From positions 1-19,920 of the forward strand of contig RFTR01000013.1 of the NCBI GenBank assembly GCA_009923345.1: 19,920 nt of DNA, read 5' to 3'. The translations under genes and the position numbers were made by a program. The stretch comes from Betaproteobacteria bacterium. Lineage in GTDB: Bacteria > Pseudomonadota > Gammaproteobacteria > Burkholderiales > Burkholderiaceae_C. Of the stretch, positions 1 through 6,324 are shown piece after piece; positions within the stretch are counted from its first letter, which is position 1; every line of letters begins with the position of its first letter. The notes below the pieces were generated by a model. The model had not been told where the DNA came from. It did no database searches and saw only the letters and a program-made list of their open reading frames with translations.

Positions 1-522
1 GGGTAGACCAAATCCACCGCACACCACGTCGCCCAAAAAGTCGAGCAACACATAGTCAAAGCCCCAATCGTGGAAGCCGAGTTTTTCGAGTGTTTCAAAG
101 CCGTGAATGATGCCGCGACCACCACAACCGCGACCGACTTCAGGGCCACCTAATTCCATTGCGAAAACACCATCGCGTTTGAAACACACATCGCTGATGC
201 TGACGGCTTCACCGGCCAACTTCAAACGTGAAGATGTTTCGATGATGGTGGGACATGCTTTGCCTCCAAACAACAAACTGGTGGTGTCACTCTTAGGGTC
301 ACATCCGATGAGCAAGACTTTTTTGCCTTGCTGGGCCATCATGTAGCTCAGGTTGGCCAGCGTAAAGCTCTTGCCAATTCCCCCTTTGCCGTAGATCGCA
401 ATGATCTGCGTCTCTTTGGTGGGCTCTCCGGTGTGCACGGGGTCTATGGCCGTCGCAGCCTCTTGGCGTAGAAGTTCAACGAATTTAATCGGTTGGCTAT
501 TTCCATCTGCTTGTTTCGTCAT
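1..522 (-). CDS. bchX: Chlorophyllide a reductase iron protein, BchX (3' end cut by window edge)
   Basis: This is the ATP-dependent electron donor of chlorophyllide a oxidoreductase (BchXYZ), which reduces ring B on the way to bacteriochlorophyll a. The 174 visible residues show a nitrogenase-iron-protein fold. There is a P-loop GKGGIGKS at about residues 45-52, the switch-like GCDPKSD at 73-79, Cys133 in RGCGGRG and Cys168 in VVCGGF. The two cysteines are the expected ligands of the inter-subunit 4Fe-4S cluster. The chosen ATG at 522 overlaps the bchC stop codon (ATGA), so translational coupling is likely. The family is about 330 residues, so roughly half is missing; the frame is still open at base 1. 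bchY, bchZ and perhaps puf genes usually follow, but this lies outside the window. Confidence 0.96.
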   Translation of the reverse strand, partial: MTKQADGNSQPIKFVELLRQEAATAIDPVHTGEPTKETQIIAIYGKGGIGKSFTLANLSYMMAQQGKKVLLIGCDPKSDTTSLLFGGKACPTIIETSSRLKLAGEAVSISDVCFKRDGVFAMELGGPEVGRGCGGRGIIHGFETLEKLGFHDWGFDYVLLDFLGDVVCGGFGLP

Positions 523-1472
523 GCTTGGGCACTCCAGTCCAAAACCATCTTCAGGCACAAAGCATCACCAAAAGCCACTTCGTAAGCCGACTTGGCGTGC
601 GAAGGTTTTTCGTGATGCGTGATCAATCCATCGAGAGAAAGTCGGCCTGTGTTGACTAACTCTGTGACGGCTTGTAAATCGGGACGTTTCCATTCAGCCG
701 CCGTGCGAATCTGCGCTTCACGCATAAAGGCAGGGGCGTAATCGAATGCGAGTTTTTCTTTGTAAAAACCAGCCAATACGATCTCGCCCGTGGGCTTGAG
801 TCGCATGATCAATGTGTCCAAGATGCTGGCGTCGCCACTCACCTCGTAGATCGACTGGTAATCGCGGCGGTCGTCATCATCTGGATGAATCACGCTGTAG
901 CCGTCAGCGCCAGAACGACGTGCGGCTTGTGTTTCCCATACGGTGGGCGCTGGTGCGCCAGCGGCTACCGTCATTCGGGCTAACAAGCGACCCATGATGC
1001 CGTGGCCAATGATCAAATCGGGCGCAATGATTTTTTCGCGTTTGCCGCCCATCGACACCGCGTGGTATGCCGTGGCAGCCAGAGCTAACAAAACGGCTTG
1101 CGAGCCCAAGCTCTCTTCTACAGGCATGACGCGCGCGAAGTTGGTGACCAAGTGCGAGGCTGATGCACCAAACAAACTGCGCACACCCTCGAAACAATTG
1201 GCACCAGGCACAAAAACCCTTTGCCCCACATCTAGCTTGGCCTTCGCGCCAGCTTGGGTCACTCGCCCTACGGTCTCGTAGCCAGGCACCAACGGATAAC
1301 CCATTCCCGGGAAAGGCGGCATGCTGCCGTCCCACAACAAACGTTCCGTACCGGTGCTAATGCCGCTGTATTCGACTGCGATTTGGATGTCTTCCTCACC
1401 CACGGAAGGCAGAGACAATCGCTCTAGTGCTAAGTGTTGGGGATTTTTGAAAACGACTGCGTGTGCGTGCAT
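519..1472 (-). CDS. bchC: 3-hydroxyethyl bacteriochlorophyllide a dehydrogenase, BchC
   Basis: BchC oxidises the C3 hydroxyethyl group of the bacteriochlorophyllide macrocycle to acetyl, a late step in bacteriochlorophyll a synthesis. The 317-residue product has the expected family length and a medium-chain dehydrogenase layout. An N-terminal catalytic-like domain (EYSGISTGTERLLWDG at about 34-49, VPGYETVGRV at about 62-71) precedes a nucleotide-binding half with LIIGHGIMGRLLARM near residue 153. The start MHAHAVVF aligns with the family's usual N terminus. No Shine-Dalgarno precedes it: the 5' side is AT-rich and a PpsR palindrome ends 3 bp from the ATG. The gene follows crtF by 62 bp with no terminator between and overlaps bchX by 4 bp, so it can be read both from crtE and from its own promoter. 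Confidence 0.95.
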   Translation of the reverse strand: MHAHAVVFKNPQHLALERLSLPSVGEEDIQIAVEYSGISTGTERLLWDGSMPPFPGMGYPLVPGYETVGRVTQAGAKAKLDVGQRVFVPGANCFEGVRSLFGASASHLVTNFARVMPVEESLGSQAVLLALAATAYHAVSMGGKREKIIAPDLIIGHGIMGRLLARMTVAAGAPAPTVWETQAARRSGADGYSVIHPDDDDRRDYQSIYEVSGDASILDTLIMRLKPTGEIVLAGFYKEKLAFDYAPAFMREAQIRTAAEWKRPDLQAVTELVNTGRLSLDGLITHHEKPSHAKSAYEVAFGDALCLKMVLDWSAQA

Positions 1473-1475
1473 ATA

Positions 1476-1519
1476 TGTATTTTTTAACTTACATTGATAT
1501 GTGTCAATCTATATTTACA
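1476..1519 (-). promoter_or_regulatory. bchC promoter with tandem PpsR/CrtJ palindromes
   Basis: Two exact TGT-N12-ACA palindromes lie at 1476-1493 and 1502-1519, separated by 8 bp. On the minus strand the upstream one ends in TTGACA (1502-1507), a consensus -35. At 17 bp spacing the best -10 is only AAAAAT (1479-1484). A start site at the usual distance would fall almost on the bchC ATG, so the mRNA may be leaderless or nearly so. TGT-N12-ACA is the published PpsR/CrtJ recognition sequence. Repression by PpsR under oxygen or light is inferred from that. Confidence 0.8.
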
Positions 1520-1534
1520 TTAATCCTTGTTGAA

Positions 1535-2752
1535 CTAGGGCAAACACTTAGATTTCCGGCCTAATAACAACTTGGCGTGAACTGGCATGGGGTTTGGAAC
1601 TTGCTCCAAATGGCTAAAACCAGCCTGGTGCATGAGTTGCATCAACTCCAAAGGGGTACGCAAGCGCCCAGAGCCCATGGCCAGTAAATAAAAGTGGAAA
1701 TAGGCATCGCCTTCAGGCTTTTCGCCAGGCTCATTGGCCATGGGTTCGGCAATCAATAGGCTGCCACCCGCAGGCAAGCTGGCATAGATCGATTTCAAAA
1801 GCGCCAGCACCACCTCATCACTGTGGTCATGGGCAATGCGAACTAAGGTCACTAGATCTGCCCCGCTGGGCAAGGCGTCTTGGGTGAAATCTCCAGGAGT
1901 GACTTGAATGCGCTCAGACAGGCCGTTGCGCGCAACGATGCGCGAGCTGACGGTGCATACGTCGGGCAAGTCAAACAAGGTGACGTGCAAATGCGGATAG
2001 ATTTTGGCTAGCTCACTCGCGAAACGCCCCTGTCCGCCTCCCACATCCATGACGAATTGGCAGTCTTGAAAAGGAAAGGATGAAAGGATTTCCTCAATCA
2101 CAAAGGATTGCGAAGCGGCCATCAGCTCGGAATAACGGGCAAAGGCTTGCGCGTTATGGCTTTCAGTTGGCTCGGCTTTTTGGCCTGTAACCAAGCGACT
2201 ACCAGTAAGGTTTTGGCTGTTGTCTTGCGCGTAGGGCCAGTATTCGCTCATCTCGCCTGTCCACGATTCCTGCAGGATGGCGACTGGGTCGACCATGTCT
2301 TGGTAGAGCAATTGGTTGTGCTCGATCATGGCTTTGATGCCTGGGTGGCTAACGATGGGCGCGCCCAACGGACCCAAACCAAAGCGAAATTGGCCACGAT
2401 GCTCGAGCAAACGAAGAGTCACAGCTGACTGGATCAAGCGCTGCAAACCCGCAGCTGGCACCTGCGTCAAAGCTGATAACTCGCCCAATGTTTTGGGTGA
2501 CTCCATCACGCGCTCAAGGATGTTGAGTCGCACACAACCCAACAGTACTTGGGTATGGACGAAACCAGCCATCAGATCAAACACCTGGCGGGTTCTGTGC
2601 TGGGTGAACCAACGCGTGACGGGGTTAGACAAGGCCCAGCGGTAGATGCCAGGTTGGGTCAATAGTCGGTCTAACCAGGCAGAGAACACGTCACGCCAAT
2701 GGGGGCGCTCGGAGTGGGTTAGATCAGCGCGGGAAAGGTCTAGGTGTCGCAT
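1535..2752 (-). CDS. crtF: Demethylspheroidene O-methyltransferase, CrtF
   Basis: CrtF methylates the C1 hydroxyl of demethylspheroidene-type carotenoids using S-adenosylmethionine, giving the methoxy end group of spheroidene or spirilloxanthin carotenoids. The 405-residue protein has an N-terminal dimerisation region (RTRQVFDLMAGFVHTQVLLG near 53-72). It then has a class I methyltransferase domain with the SAM motif VMDVGGGQG at about 234-242 and the acidic LFDLPDV about 20 residues on. The start at 2752 is preceded by AGGGA at suitable spacing. It lies 18 bp behind crtE and 62 bp ahead of bchC in the crtEF-bchCX superoperon, the arrangement common in purple bacteria. Its position next to crtE in a pigment cluster favours CrtF over other O-methyltransferases. 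Confidence 0.93.
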   Translation of the reverse strand: MRHLDLSRADLTHSERPHWRDVFSAWLDRLLTQPGIYRWALSNPVTRWFTQHRTRQVFDLMAGFVHTQVLLGCVRLNILERVMESPKTLGELSALTQVPAAGLQRLIQSAVTLRLLEHRGQFRFGLGPLGAPIVSHPGIKAMIEHNQLLYQDMVDPVAILQESWTGEMSEYWPYAQDNSQNLTGSRLVTGQKAEPTESHNAQAFARYSELMAASQSFVIEEILSSFPFQDCQFVMDVGGGQGRFASELAKIYPHLHVTLFDLPDVCTVSSRIVARNGLSERIQVTPGDFTQDALPSGADLVTLVRIAHDHSDEVVLALLKSIYASLPAGGSLLIAEPMANEPGEKPEGDAYFHFYLLAMGSGRLRTPLELMQLMHQAGFSHLEQVPNPMPVHAKLLLGRKSKCLP

Positions 2753-2770
2753 CGCTATGTCCCTGCTTGC

Positions 2771-3676
2771 TTAAGGCTGCAGGGATGAAGTCGAGACACC
2801 CACAGAAGTTTTGTAGTTATTGCAAATACTGCTGGGTACCAAACGCTCCGACTCGAGGCGAACAATCTTGCGCAAAGCATCTGCGCTTGCAACTTGAGGC
2901 ACGGAGTCCACTGCGCGGTCGATGAGGTTCTCGAAATAAGAGATCGCACCGCCTAATCCCAACTCATGCGCCACACTCGGCCTGCCGTGTTGGGCGTCTT
3001 GCCCAGTGGGTTTACCCAACTCTTCTGCCTGCCCCACCACGTCACGGATGTCGTCAGCGACTTGGTAGGCCTCTCCCAAGCACTCGCCGAGAGCCCGCCA
3101 AGGTAATGGGTCTGCGCCTGCTGATTGGGCACCCGCGCAGGTGGCCGCGACAAATAGGGCACCTGTCTTTGCGCGCTGGTATTGGCCCAAGTCAGCGCGG
3201 GTTTCGCATTCCCATGCTTGACCAGCAACAATCCCGTCGGGCACGCCGACACCGTCCGACAAGGTTTGCATCAGCGCAATGAGTCGATCGGGATACGCCT
3301 TACCGGCGTTCAGAAGCACTTGGTAAGACATGACGATCAATGCATCTCCCGTCAGCAACGCCAGCGCTTCGCCATAAGCTTTATGCACGCTGGGGCGTCC
3401 TCTGCGTATGTCGGCGTTGTCGAAGGCCGGCATGTCATCGTGCACGAGAGACGCGCAGTGCATCATTTCAATGGCTACGCCAGCAGCCTGCGTTAGTGCT
3501 GGCACCTGCATGCCACAGGCATGGGCTACAGCCATACAGAGCTGGGGGCGAATGCGGGCACCGCCAGAAAACAAGGCATGCCGCATCGCGGCGATCAAAC
3601 GTGGTGGCGCGGAGGGGCCTAAGGCTTTTTCGAAGTGAAGAGCCAAGGCTTTTTCAGCCATTTGGTGAAGATTCAT
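2771..3676 (-). CDS. crtE: Geranylgeranyl diphosphate synthase, CrtE
   Basis: CrtE is a trans-prenyltransferase that makes C20 geranylgeranyl diphosphate for carotenoids and for the esterifying alcohol of bacteriochlorophyll. Two aspartate-rich motifs are visible: DDMPAFD at about residues 80-86 and DDIRD at about 208-212. FSGGARIRP near 37 is the family's substrate-binding region. The ATG at 3676 is chosen because AGGGG lies just upstream. A TTG at 3706 would add 10 residues but has no ribosome binding site and sits close to the promoter. The protein is 301 residues, about family length, but its last 20 residues (after ESERLVP) look unlike the usual C terminus and could be a lineage-specific tail. 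First gene of the superoperon. Confidence 0.93.
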   Translation of the reverse strand: MNLHQMAEKALALHFEKALGPSAPPRLIAAMRHALFSGGARIRPQLCMAVAHACGMQVPALTQAAGVAIEMMHCASLVHDDMPAFDNADIRRGRPSVHKAYGEALALLTGDALIVMSYQVLLNAGKAYPDRLIALMQTLSDGVGVPDGIVAGQAWECETRADLGQYQRAKTGALFVAATCAGAQSAGADPLPWRALGECLGEAYQVADDIRDVVGQAEELGKPTGQDAQHGRPSVAHELGLGGAISYFENLIDRAVDSVPQVASADALRKIVRLESERLVPSSICNNYKTSVGVSTSSLQP

Positions 3677-3726
3677 GCGCAACCCCTGTAAGTTTGGGTG
3701 CGTCAATACTAGTTGACACCACCTAA

Positions 3727-3770
3727 TGTAAATATATCAAGACATCGGGATTTGTCAACAGTGTTTTACA
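3727..3770 (-). promoter_or_regulatory. crtE promoter with tandem PpsR/CrtJ palindromes
   Basis: Read on the minus strand, TTGACA (3753-3758) and TATATT (3731-3736) are 16 bp apart and form a near-consensus sigma-70 promoter. It would start transcription near 3724, about 48 nt ahead of the crtE ATG. Two exact TGT-N12-ACA palindromes, 3727-3744 and 3753-3770, cover both hexamers and are 8 bp apart. Binding of a PpsR/CrtJ repressor here would occlude RNA polymerase. The palindromes are seen directly; the identity of the repressor is inferred from the known motif. Confidence 0.85.
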
Positions 3771-3776
3771 AGGGGC

Positions 3777-3804
3777 AAAAAAAAGCACAGACCGAAGTCT
3801 GTGC
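3777..3804 (-). terminator. Intrinsic terminator of the puc operon
   Basis: On the minus strand an uninterrupted 8-bp stem GCACAGAC/GTCTGTGC closes a TTCG tetraloop and is followed at once by eight T residues (3777-3784). It lies about 40 bp after the stop codon of the 31-residue peptide gene. It is also just upstream of the crtE promoter, so it insulates crtE from puc transcription. Confidence 0.93.
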
Positions 3805-3842
3805 ATCAAGACATGACAGTTACAAAAATCGACGCGCAGGTG

Positions 3843-3938
3843 TTAGGACCTGATGTTGCGCTTATCACGCAAGAAATTCACTAGCCATAGGATCACAACA
3901 ATAAACCAAATGATCAAAAGAATGTGATGGATTTGCAT
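3843..3938 (-). CDS. 31-residue single-span membrane peptide at the end of the puc operon
   Basis: A short reading frame starting at 3938 encodes MQIHHILLIIWFIVVILWLV followed by NFLRDKRNIRS and a TAA stop. The ATG has a strong Shine-Dalgarno, AAGGAGAT, 5 nt upstream. The product is one hydrophobic helix of about 18 residues with two His near the N terminus and a positive cytoplasm-type C-terminal tail (RDKR). It begins 49 nt after pucC and ends just before the puc terminator, so it must be carried on the puc transcript. I do not recognise a family. Small extra subunits such as the LH2 gamma helix of Rhodopseudomonas palustris are a reasonable comparison for size and context, but this is inference. 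A general small membrane protein is the alternative. Confidence 0.75.
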   Translation of the reverse strand: MQIHHILLIIWFIVVILWLVNFLRDKRNIRS

Positions 3939-3987
3939 GCGTATCTCCTTGTGAAAAATGCAATCAGTAGTTGTGCAGGATTGAAAA

Positions 3988-5355
3988 TTAGCGTGGTTTG
4001 TCTCTTTGAATCAGGGGCATGAGCACAAACGCAGTGAAGATTAGCATGAGTATTTCAAATGCGTAGACGCTGACGTATCCGACCCCTGGTCCCATCAGCA
4101 TATCGACCACATCACGGGCGACGCCGCCTAATGCCATGGCAAGTCCGCCTGCAGTGGCTTGCACCGCACCCCAAGCCCCCAGCGCCAGACCACTTTGGTC
4201 TTTAGGCGCTAGATTCATACAAGAAGTCAACGTGCCGTGGCTAAACAAACCACCGCCAAAGCCAATGCCTAAAACACCCAATGAGAACAACCATTCGGCA
4301 TCTAAATATCCGGATGCGATCACTGCCATAAACGCGGGCACGCCAATCAATACGCCCGACCAAGACATGCGGTAAGGGTCTGCGCCTTGGCTCAACACTT
4401 TAGAGGCCCACGCAAAACCTACCAATCCCCCAATAGACAAAGTCGCTGTCAGCATGGTGGTTGCACTGACGCTCATATGCAGAATTTCACCGCCGTAAGG
4501 CTCCAACAAAATATCTTCCATGCTAAATGCAAAGGTGCCTAGCCCAATTGCCACCAATGTGCGCATAGCGCGTGTGTCTAGCGTCAGAGTACGCCAAGCT
4601 TCGGTGAAAGAGGGTTCTACAGCAGGCTTGCCACGGCGTAAACGGCTTCGCGGTTCTTGCTTCCAAAGTGCAATCACATTCAATAACAAAGTAATCACGG
4701 CGCTGGCCTGAATCACTTGAATCAAAGCGCCGGGAGAAAAATCCGATAAAGCACTACCAAACGCCAAGGCGCTGCCAATCATGCCCACCAGCAGCATCAC
4801 ATACATCAAACCCACGACCTTGGGTCGTGATTCTTCAGCAGCCAAATCATTGGCTAAAGCCAATCCGACGGTTTGTATGGTGTGCAAGCCAGCACCAACC
4901 ATCAGAAACGCAATCGCAGCAGCAACTAAGCCGACCCATGCGGGAGCGGATGCCGACTGCCCTGCACCCGCTAACACTAACAAAGCAAAAGGCATGATGG
5001 CCAAGCCACCAAACTGCACCATGGACGCCATCCACATGTAAGGCACGCGGCGCCAGCCTAATTCAGAGCGATGGTTATCCGAGCGAAAACCAATCAAGGC
5101 GCGAAACGGCGCGAAAACCAAAGGGATCGCCACCATGATGGAAACAATAGAGGCTGGTACGTGCAGCTCGACAATCATCACGCGATTGAGTGTGCCCACC
5201 AGCAAAACCAAAGCCATACCGACACTGACTTGAAACAATGACAAGCGCAGCAATCGAGACAGCGGTAAATCTTCAGATGCCGCATCCGCAAACGGCAAAA
5301 ACTTAGGCGCTAATTCGCTCCAGCCACGCACGATTTTTTGGTATTTGGTCGTCAT
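3988..5355 (-). CDS. pucC: PucC-type bacteriochlorophyll delivery / LH2 assembly protein
   Basis: PucC belongs to the BCH branch of the major facilitator superfamily. It is needed for light-harvesting complex assembly, probably handing bacteriochlorophyll to antenna apoproteins at the membrane. The 455 residues have about 12 hydrophobic spans and family hallmarks: LSLFQVSVGMALVLLVGTLNRVMIVEL (about 39-65), the loop GFRSDNHRSELGWRRVPYMW (72-91) and the GIGFGGGLFSHGTLT region near 372. It lies 51 nt downstream of pucA behind a long hairpin. No Shine-Dalgarno precedes the ATG at 5355, which suggests expression far below that of pucBA. The 31-residue peptide gene follows. Paralogues LhaA and the G115 protein have the same fold, but the position after pucBA supports PucC. 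Confidence 0.93.
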   Translation of the reverse strand: MTTKYQKIVRGWSELAPKFLPFADAASEDLPLSRLLRLSLFQVSVGMALVLLVGTLNRVMIVELHVPASIVSIMVAIPLVFAPFRALIGFRSDNHRSELGWRRVPYMWMASMVQFGGLAIMPFALLVLAGAGQSASAPAWVGLVAAAIAFLMVGAGLHTIQTVGLALANDLAAEESRPKVVGLMYVMLLVGMIGSALAFGSALSDFSPGALIQVIQASAVITLLLNVIALWKQEPRSRLRRGKPAVEPSFTEAWRTLTLDTRAMRTLVAIGLGTFAFSMEDILLEPYGGEILHMSVSATTMLTATLSIGGLVGFAWASKVLSQGADPYRMSWSGVLIGVPAFMAVIASGYLDAEWLFSLGVLGIGFGGGLFSHGTLTSCMNLAPKDQSGLALGAWGAVQATAGGLAMALGGVARDVVDMLMGPGVGYVSVYAFEILMLIFTAFVLMPLIQRDKPR

Positions 5356-5365
5356 ACAAACAAAT

Positions 5366-5395
5366 GCAGGCTAGGCGAGTGATCACCCAGCCTGC
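5366..5395 (-). promoter_or_regulatory. Hairpin between pucA and pucC
   Basis: On the minus strand GCAGGCT pairs with AGCCTGC (7 bp). The pairing continues through a G-U pair and GGTGA/TCGCC to a TCAC loop, giving about 13 base pairs. A T-rich stretch (ATTTGTTTGT) separates it from the pucC ATG. Such a structure would act as a partial terminator or a 3' stabiliser. It would make pucBA mRNA far more abundant than pucC mRNA, as known for puc operons elsewhere. Confidence 0.75.
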
Positions 5396-5406
5396 GAAGG
5401 GAAAAA

Positions 5407-5601
5407 TTACTTTTTCCCCGACGGCGCTTCCGCCGGTGCTGTTACCGCTGCAGGCGCTTTTCCATTCAAGAAGCCCTTGACCCACGTCGTGTTGGACACG
5501 ATCGCGAGATGGACACTGAACGATCCAATTGCCACAGCTGATAAGAACAAAGGTATGCCAACCGAAGGTTTGACAACACACCACATTTTTCCGTAAATCA
5601 T
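5407..5601 (-). CDS. pucA: LH2 antenna alpha chain, PucA (B800-820-like)
   Basis: This is the alpha polypeptide of the peripheral light-harvesting 2 ring, 64 residues with one membrane helix (about 14-37). WCVVKPSVGIPLFLSAV leads into the helix. His31 is the expected axial ligand of the B850-type bacteriochlorophyll, and NTTW at 37-40 follows. At 44-45, where B800-850 complexes carry Tyr-Tyr or Tyr-Trp, this chain has Phe-Leu. That is the pattern of B800-820 (LH3) antennas, in which loss of hydrogen bonds to the C3-acetyl groups blue-shifts absorption. The Ala/Pro-rich C-terminal tail is longer than in many homologues. A near-perfect ribosome binding site, AAGGAGGT, lies 5 nt before the ATG. 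Gap to pucB is 16 nt. Confidence 0.95.
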   Translation of the reverse strand: MIYGKMWCVVKPSVGIPLFLSAVAIGSFSVHLAIVSNTTWVKGFLNGKAPAAVTAPAEAPSGKK

Positions 5602-5617
5602 GATTTACCTCCTTCTC

Positions 5618-5770
5618 TTACTTCAGCCAGGGGGAATAGATATAAGCCAACAGGTGGGCAAGCGCAGCAATCATGCCGAAAATTTGCGTTCCCTGAATTA
5701 GCTGTCTATGCACTTCCTCCGATTCGGCCTCAGTTAACCCTGTAGGCCAGACTTTCTGGTGGTCAGACAT
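5618..5770 (-). CDS. pucB: LH2 antenna beta chain, PucB
   Basis: PucB is the beta polypeptide of the LH2 ring, 50 residues, inserted in the cytoplasmic membrane. The typical N-terminal KVWPTGLTEAESEEVHRQL carries the conserved His21. The single helix contains His39 in the AALAHLL motif, the axial ligand of the ring bacteriochlorophyll, and the chain ends in the family's PWLK. The ATG at 5770 is chosen over an in-frame ATG 69 bp upstream. Only the inner start has a Shine-Dalgarno (AAGGAG) and yields the conserved N terminus. First gene of the pucBAC operon; the leader of about 90 nt contains two hairpins. Confidence 0.96.
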   Translation of the reverse strand: MSDHQKVWPTGLTEAESEEVHRQLIQGTQIFGMIAALAHLLAYIYSPWLK

Positions 5771-5797
5771 GGAATTACTCCTTGTAGTACTCCAAAA

Positions 5798-5843
5798 CGT
5801 GCTCAAACCGCACGAGGTATTTGTGCCCCCCATGGGCACAAAT
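5798..5843 (-). promoter_or_regulatory. Two stem-loops in the puc mRNA leader
   Basis: On the minus strand the leader folds into a 10-bp perfect stem (arms 5834-5843 and 5819-5828) with a 5-nt loop. A smaller stem CGTGC/GCACG (5810-5814 with 5798-5802) follows about 20 nt before the pucB ribosome binding site. Neither is followed by a T-run, so they are not terminators. A role as 5' mRNA stabilisers is likely for a highly expressed antenna operon. Confidence 0.65.
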
Positions 5844-5866
5844 TCTTAAAAAACTTACCATCGAAA

Positions 5867-5910
5867 TGTTAGTTCAAATTTACACTCTAAAATGTCAACC
5901 CAAGTTAACA
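5867..5910 (-). promoter_or_regulatory. puc promoter region with tandem PpsR/CrtJ palindromes
   Basis: Two exact TGT-N12-ACA palindromes lie at 5867-5884 and 5893-5910 with 8 bp between them, the geometry also found at crtE and bchC. On the minus strand the upstream palindrome ends in TTGACA (5893-5898), a consensus -35. No good -10 is visible; GAACTA at 17 bp is the nearest. An activator or a poor -10 might therefore matter here. A second TTGACA at 5926-5931 with TTAACT 17 bp on is an alternative promoter. Confidence 0.75.
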
Positions 5911-5997
5911 TACAAATTGTAGGGTTGTCAAGGATGTCTACCCTTCTTTAGGAGCCCTCGTATCCATGATGCAACGCATAGTCGCCTGAAGGGAAAA

Positions 5998-6216
5998 CCA
6001 GCTGACTTGGTTACGTTGCGTCGCCAAGGCAGGTTGGTGCAATAACTGCTAGAAATTGAAACCTACCGGATGGCCGGGGAGGAACTGGGTTGGATCAAGT
6101 CACCAGACATCGCATCAGCCGTTAGTCTGGCCTTTGTGGTGTTGCTAGTCTGGTTGGCGATCCACAGAATTCACAAAAAGGTCTTTAAAACTGAGCAAAA
6201 ACAGTTATTTGCCTAG
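5998..6216 (+). pseudogene. Remnant resembling a DUF3422 membrane protein (stop codon plus internal deletion)
   Basis: In one plus-strand frame the translation reads DLVTLRRQGRLVQ, a TAA at 6043-6045, then LLEIETYRM. It continues without a break into a hydrophobic C terminus (IASAVSLAFVVLLVWLAIHR) ending in a basic tail and TAG at 6216. From memory, the DUF3422 family has GRLVQRLLEIETYRM in its middle and a proline- and Leu/Val-rich membrane segment followed by arginines at its end. The remnant fits a gene with one nonsense change and a deletion of the part between these blocks. No ribosome binding site precedes the ATG at 6070. If that ATG is used, a 48-residue single-span peptide would result, so a small functional gene cannot be ruled out. 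This covers most of the 480-bp gap between the puc promoter and the next gene. Confidence 0.5.
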
Positions 6217-6254
6217 GGTATTCCCGTTTTAGGCACCTACTTGCTTGCTTATTC

Positions 6255-6282
6255 ACAACCCCGGGGATAAATTGGGGGTTGT
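6255..6282. other. Inverted repeat upstream of the PpaA/AerR-like gene
   Basis: An 8-bp perfect inverted repeat ACAACCCC/GGGGTTGT flanks a 12-nt loop, 43 bp upstream of the ATG at 6325. It lacks a T-run on either strand, so it is a weak terminator at best. It could equally be an operator or a leader hairpin of the regulator gene. Apart from this and the remnant at 5998-6216, I see nothing definite between 5911 and 6324. Confidence 0.4.
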
Positions 6283-6324
6283 ATTGGCTATCTCGCCACT
6301 GCCAGGTCTACAGAGCACCCTCTC

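Noticed and set aside
107..346. Open frame on the plus strand antisense to bchX
   Set aside because: It lies fully inside the strongly conserved bchX coding sequence and has no ribosome binding site.
3677..3706. Upstream TTG start for crtE adding 10 residues
   Set aside because: No ribosome binding site and close to the predicted transcription start; the ATG at 3676 has AGGGG in place.
5771..5839. Upstream in-frame ATG for pucB
   Set aside because: It lies in the leader hairpin, lacks a ribosome site, and the conserved LH2 beta N terminus begins at the ATG at 5770.
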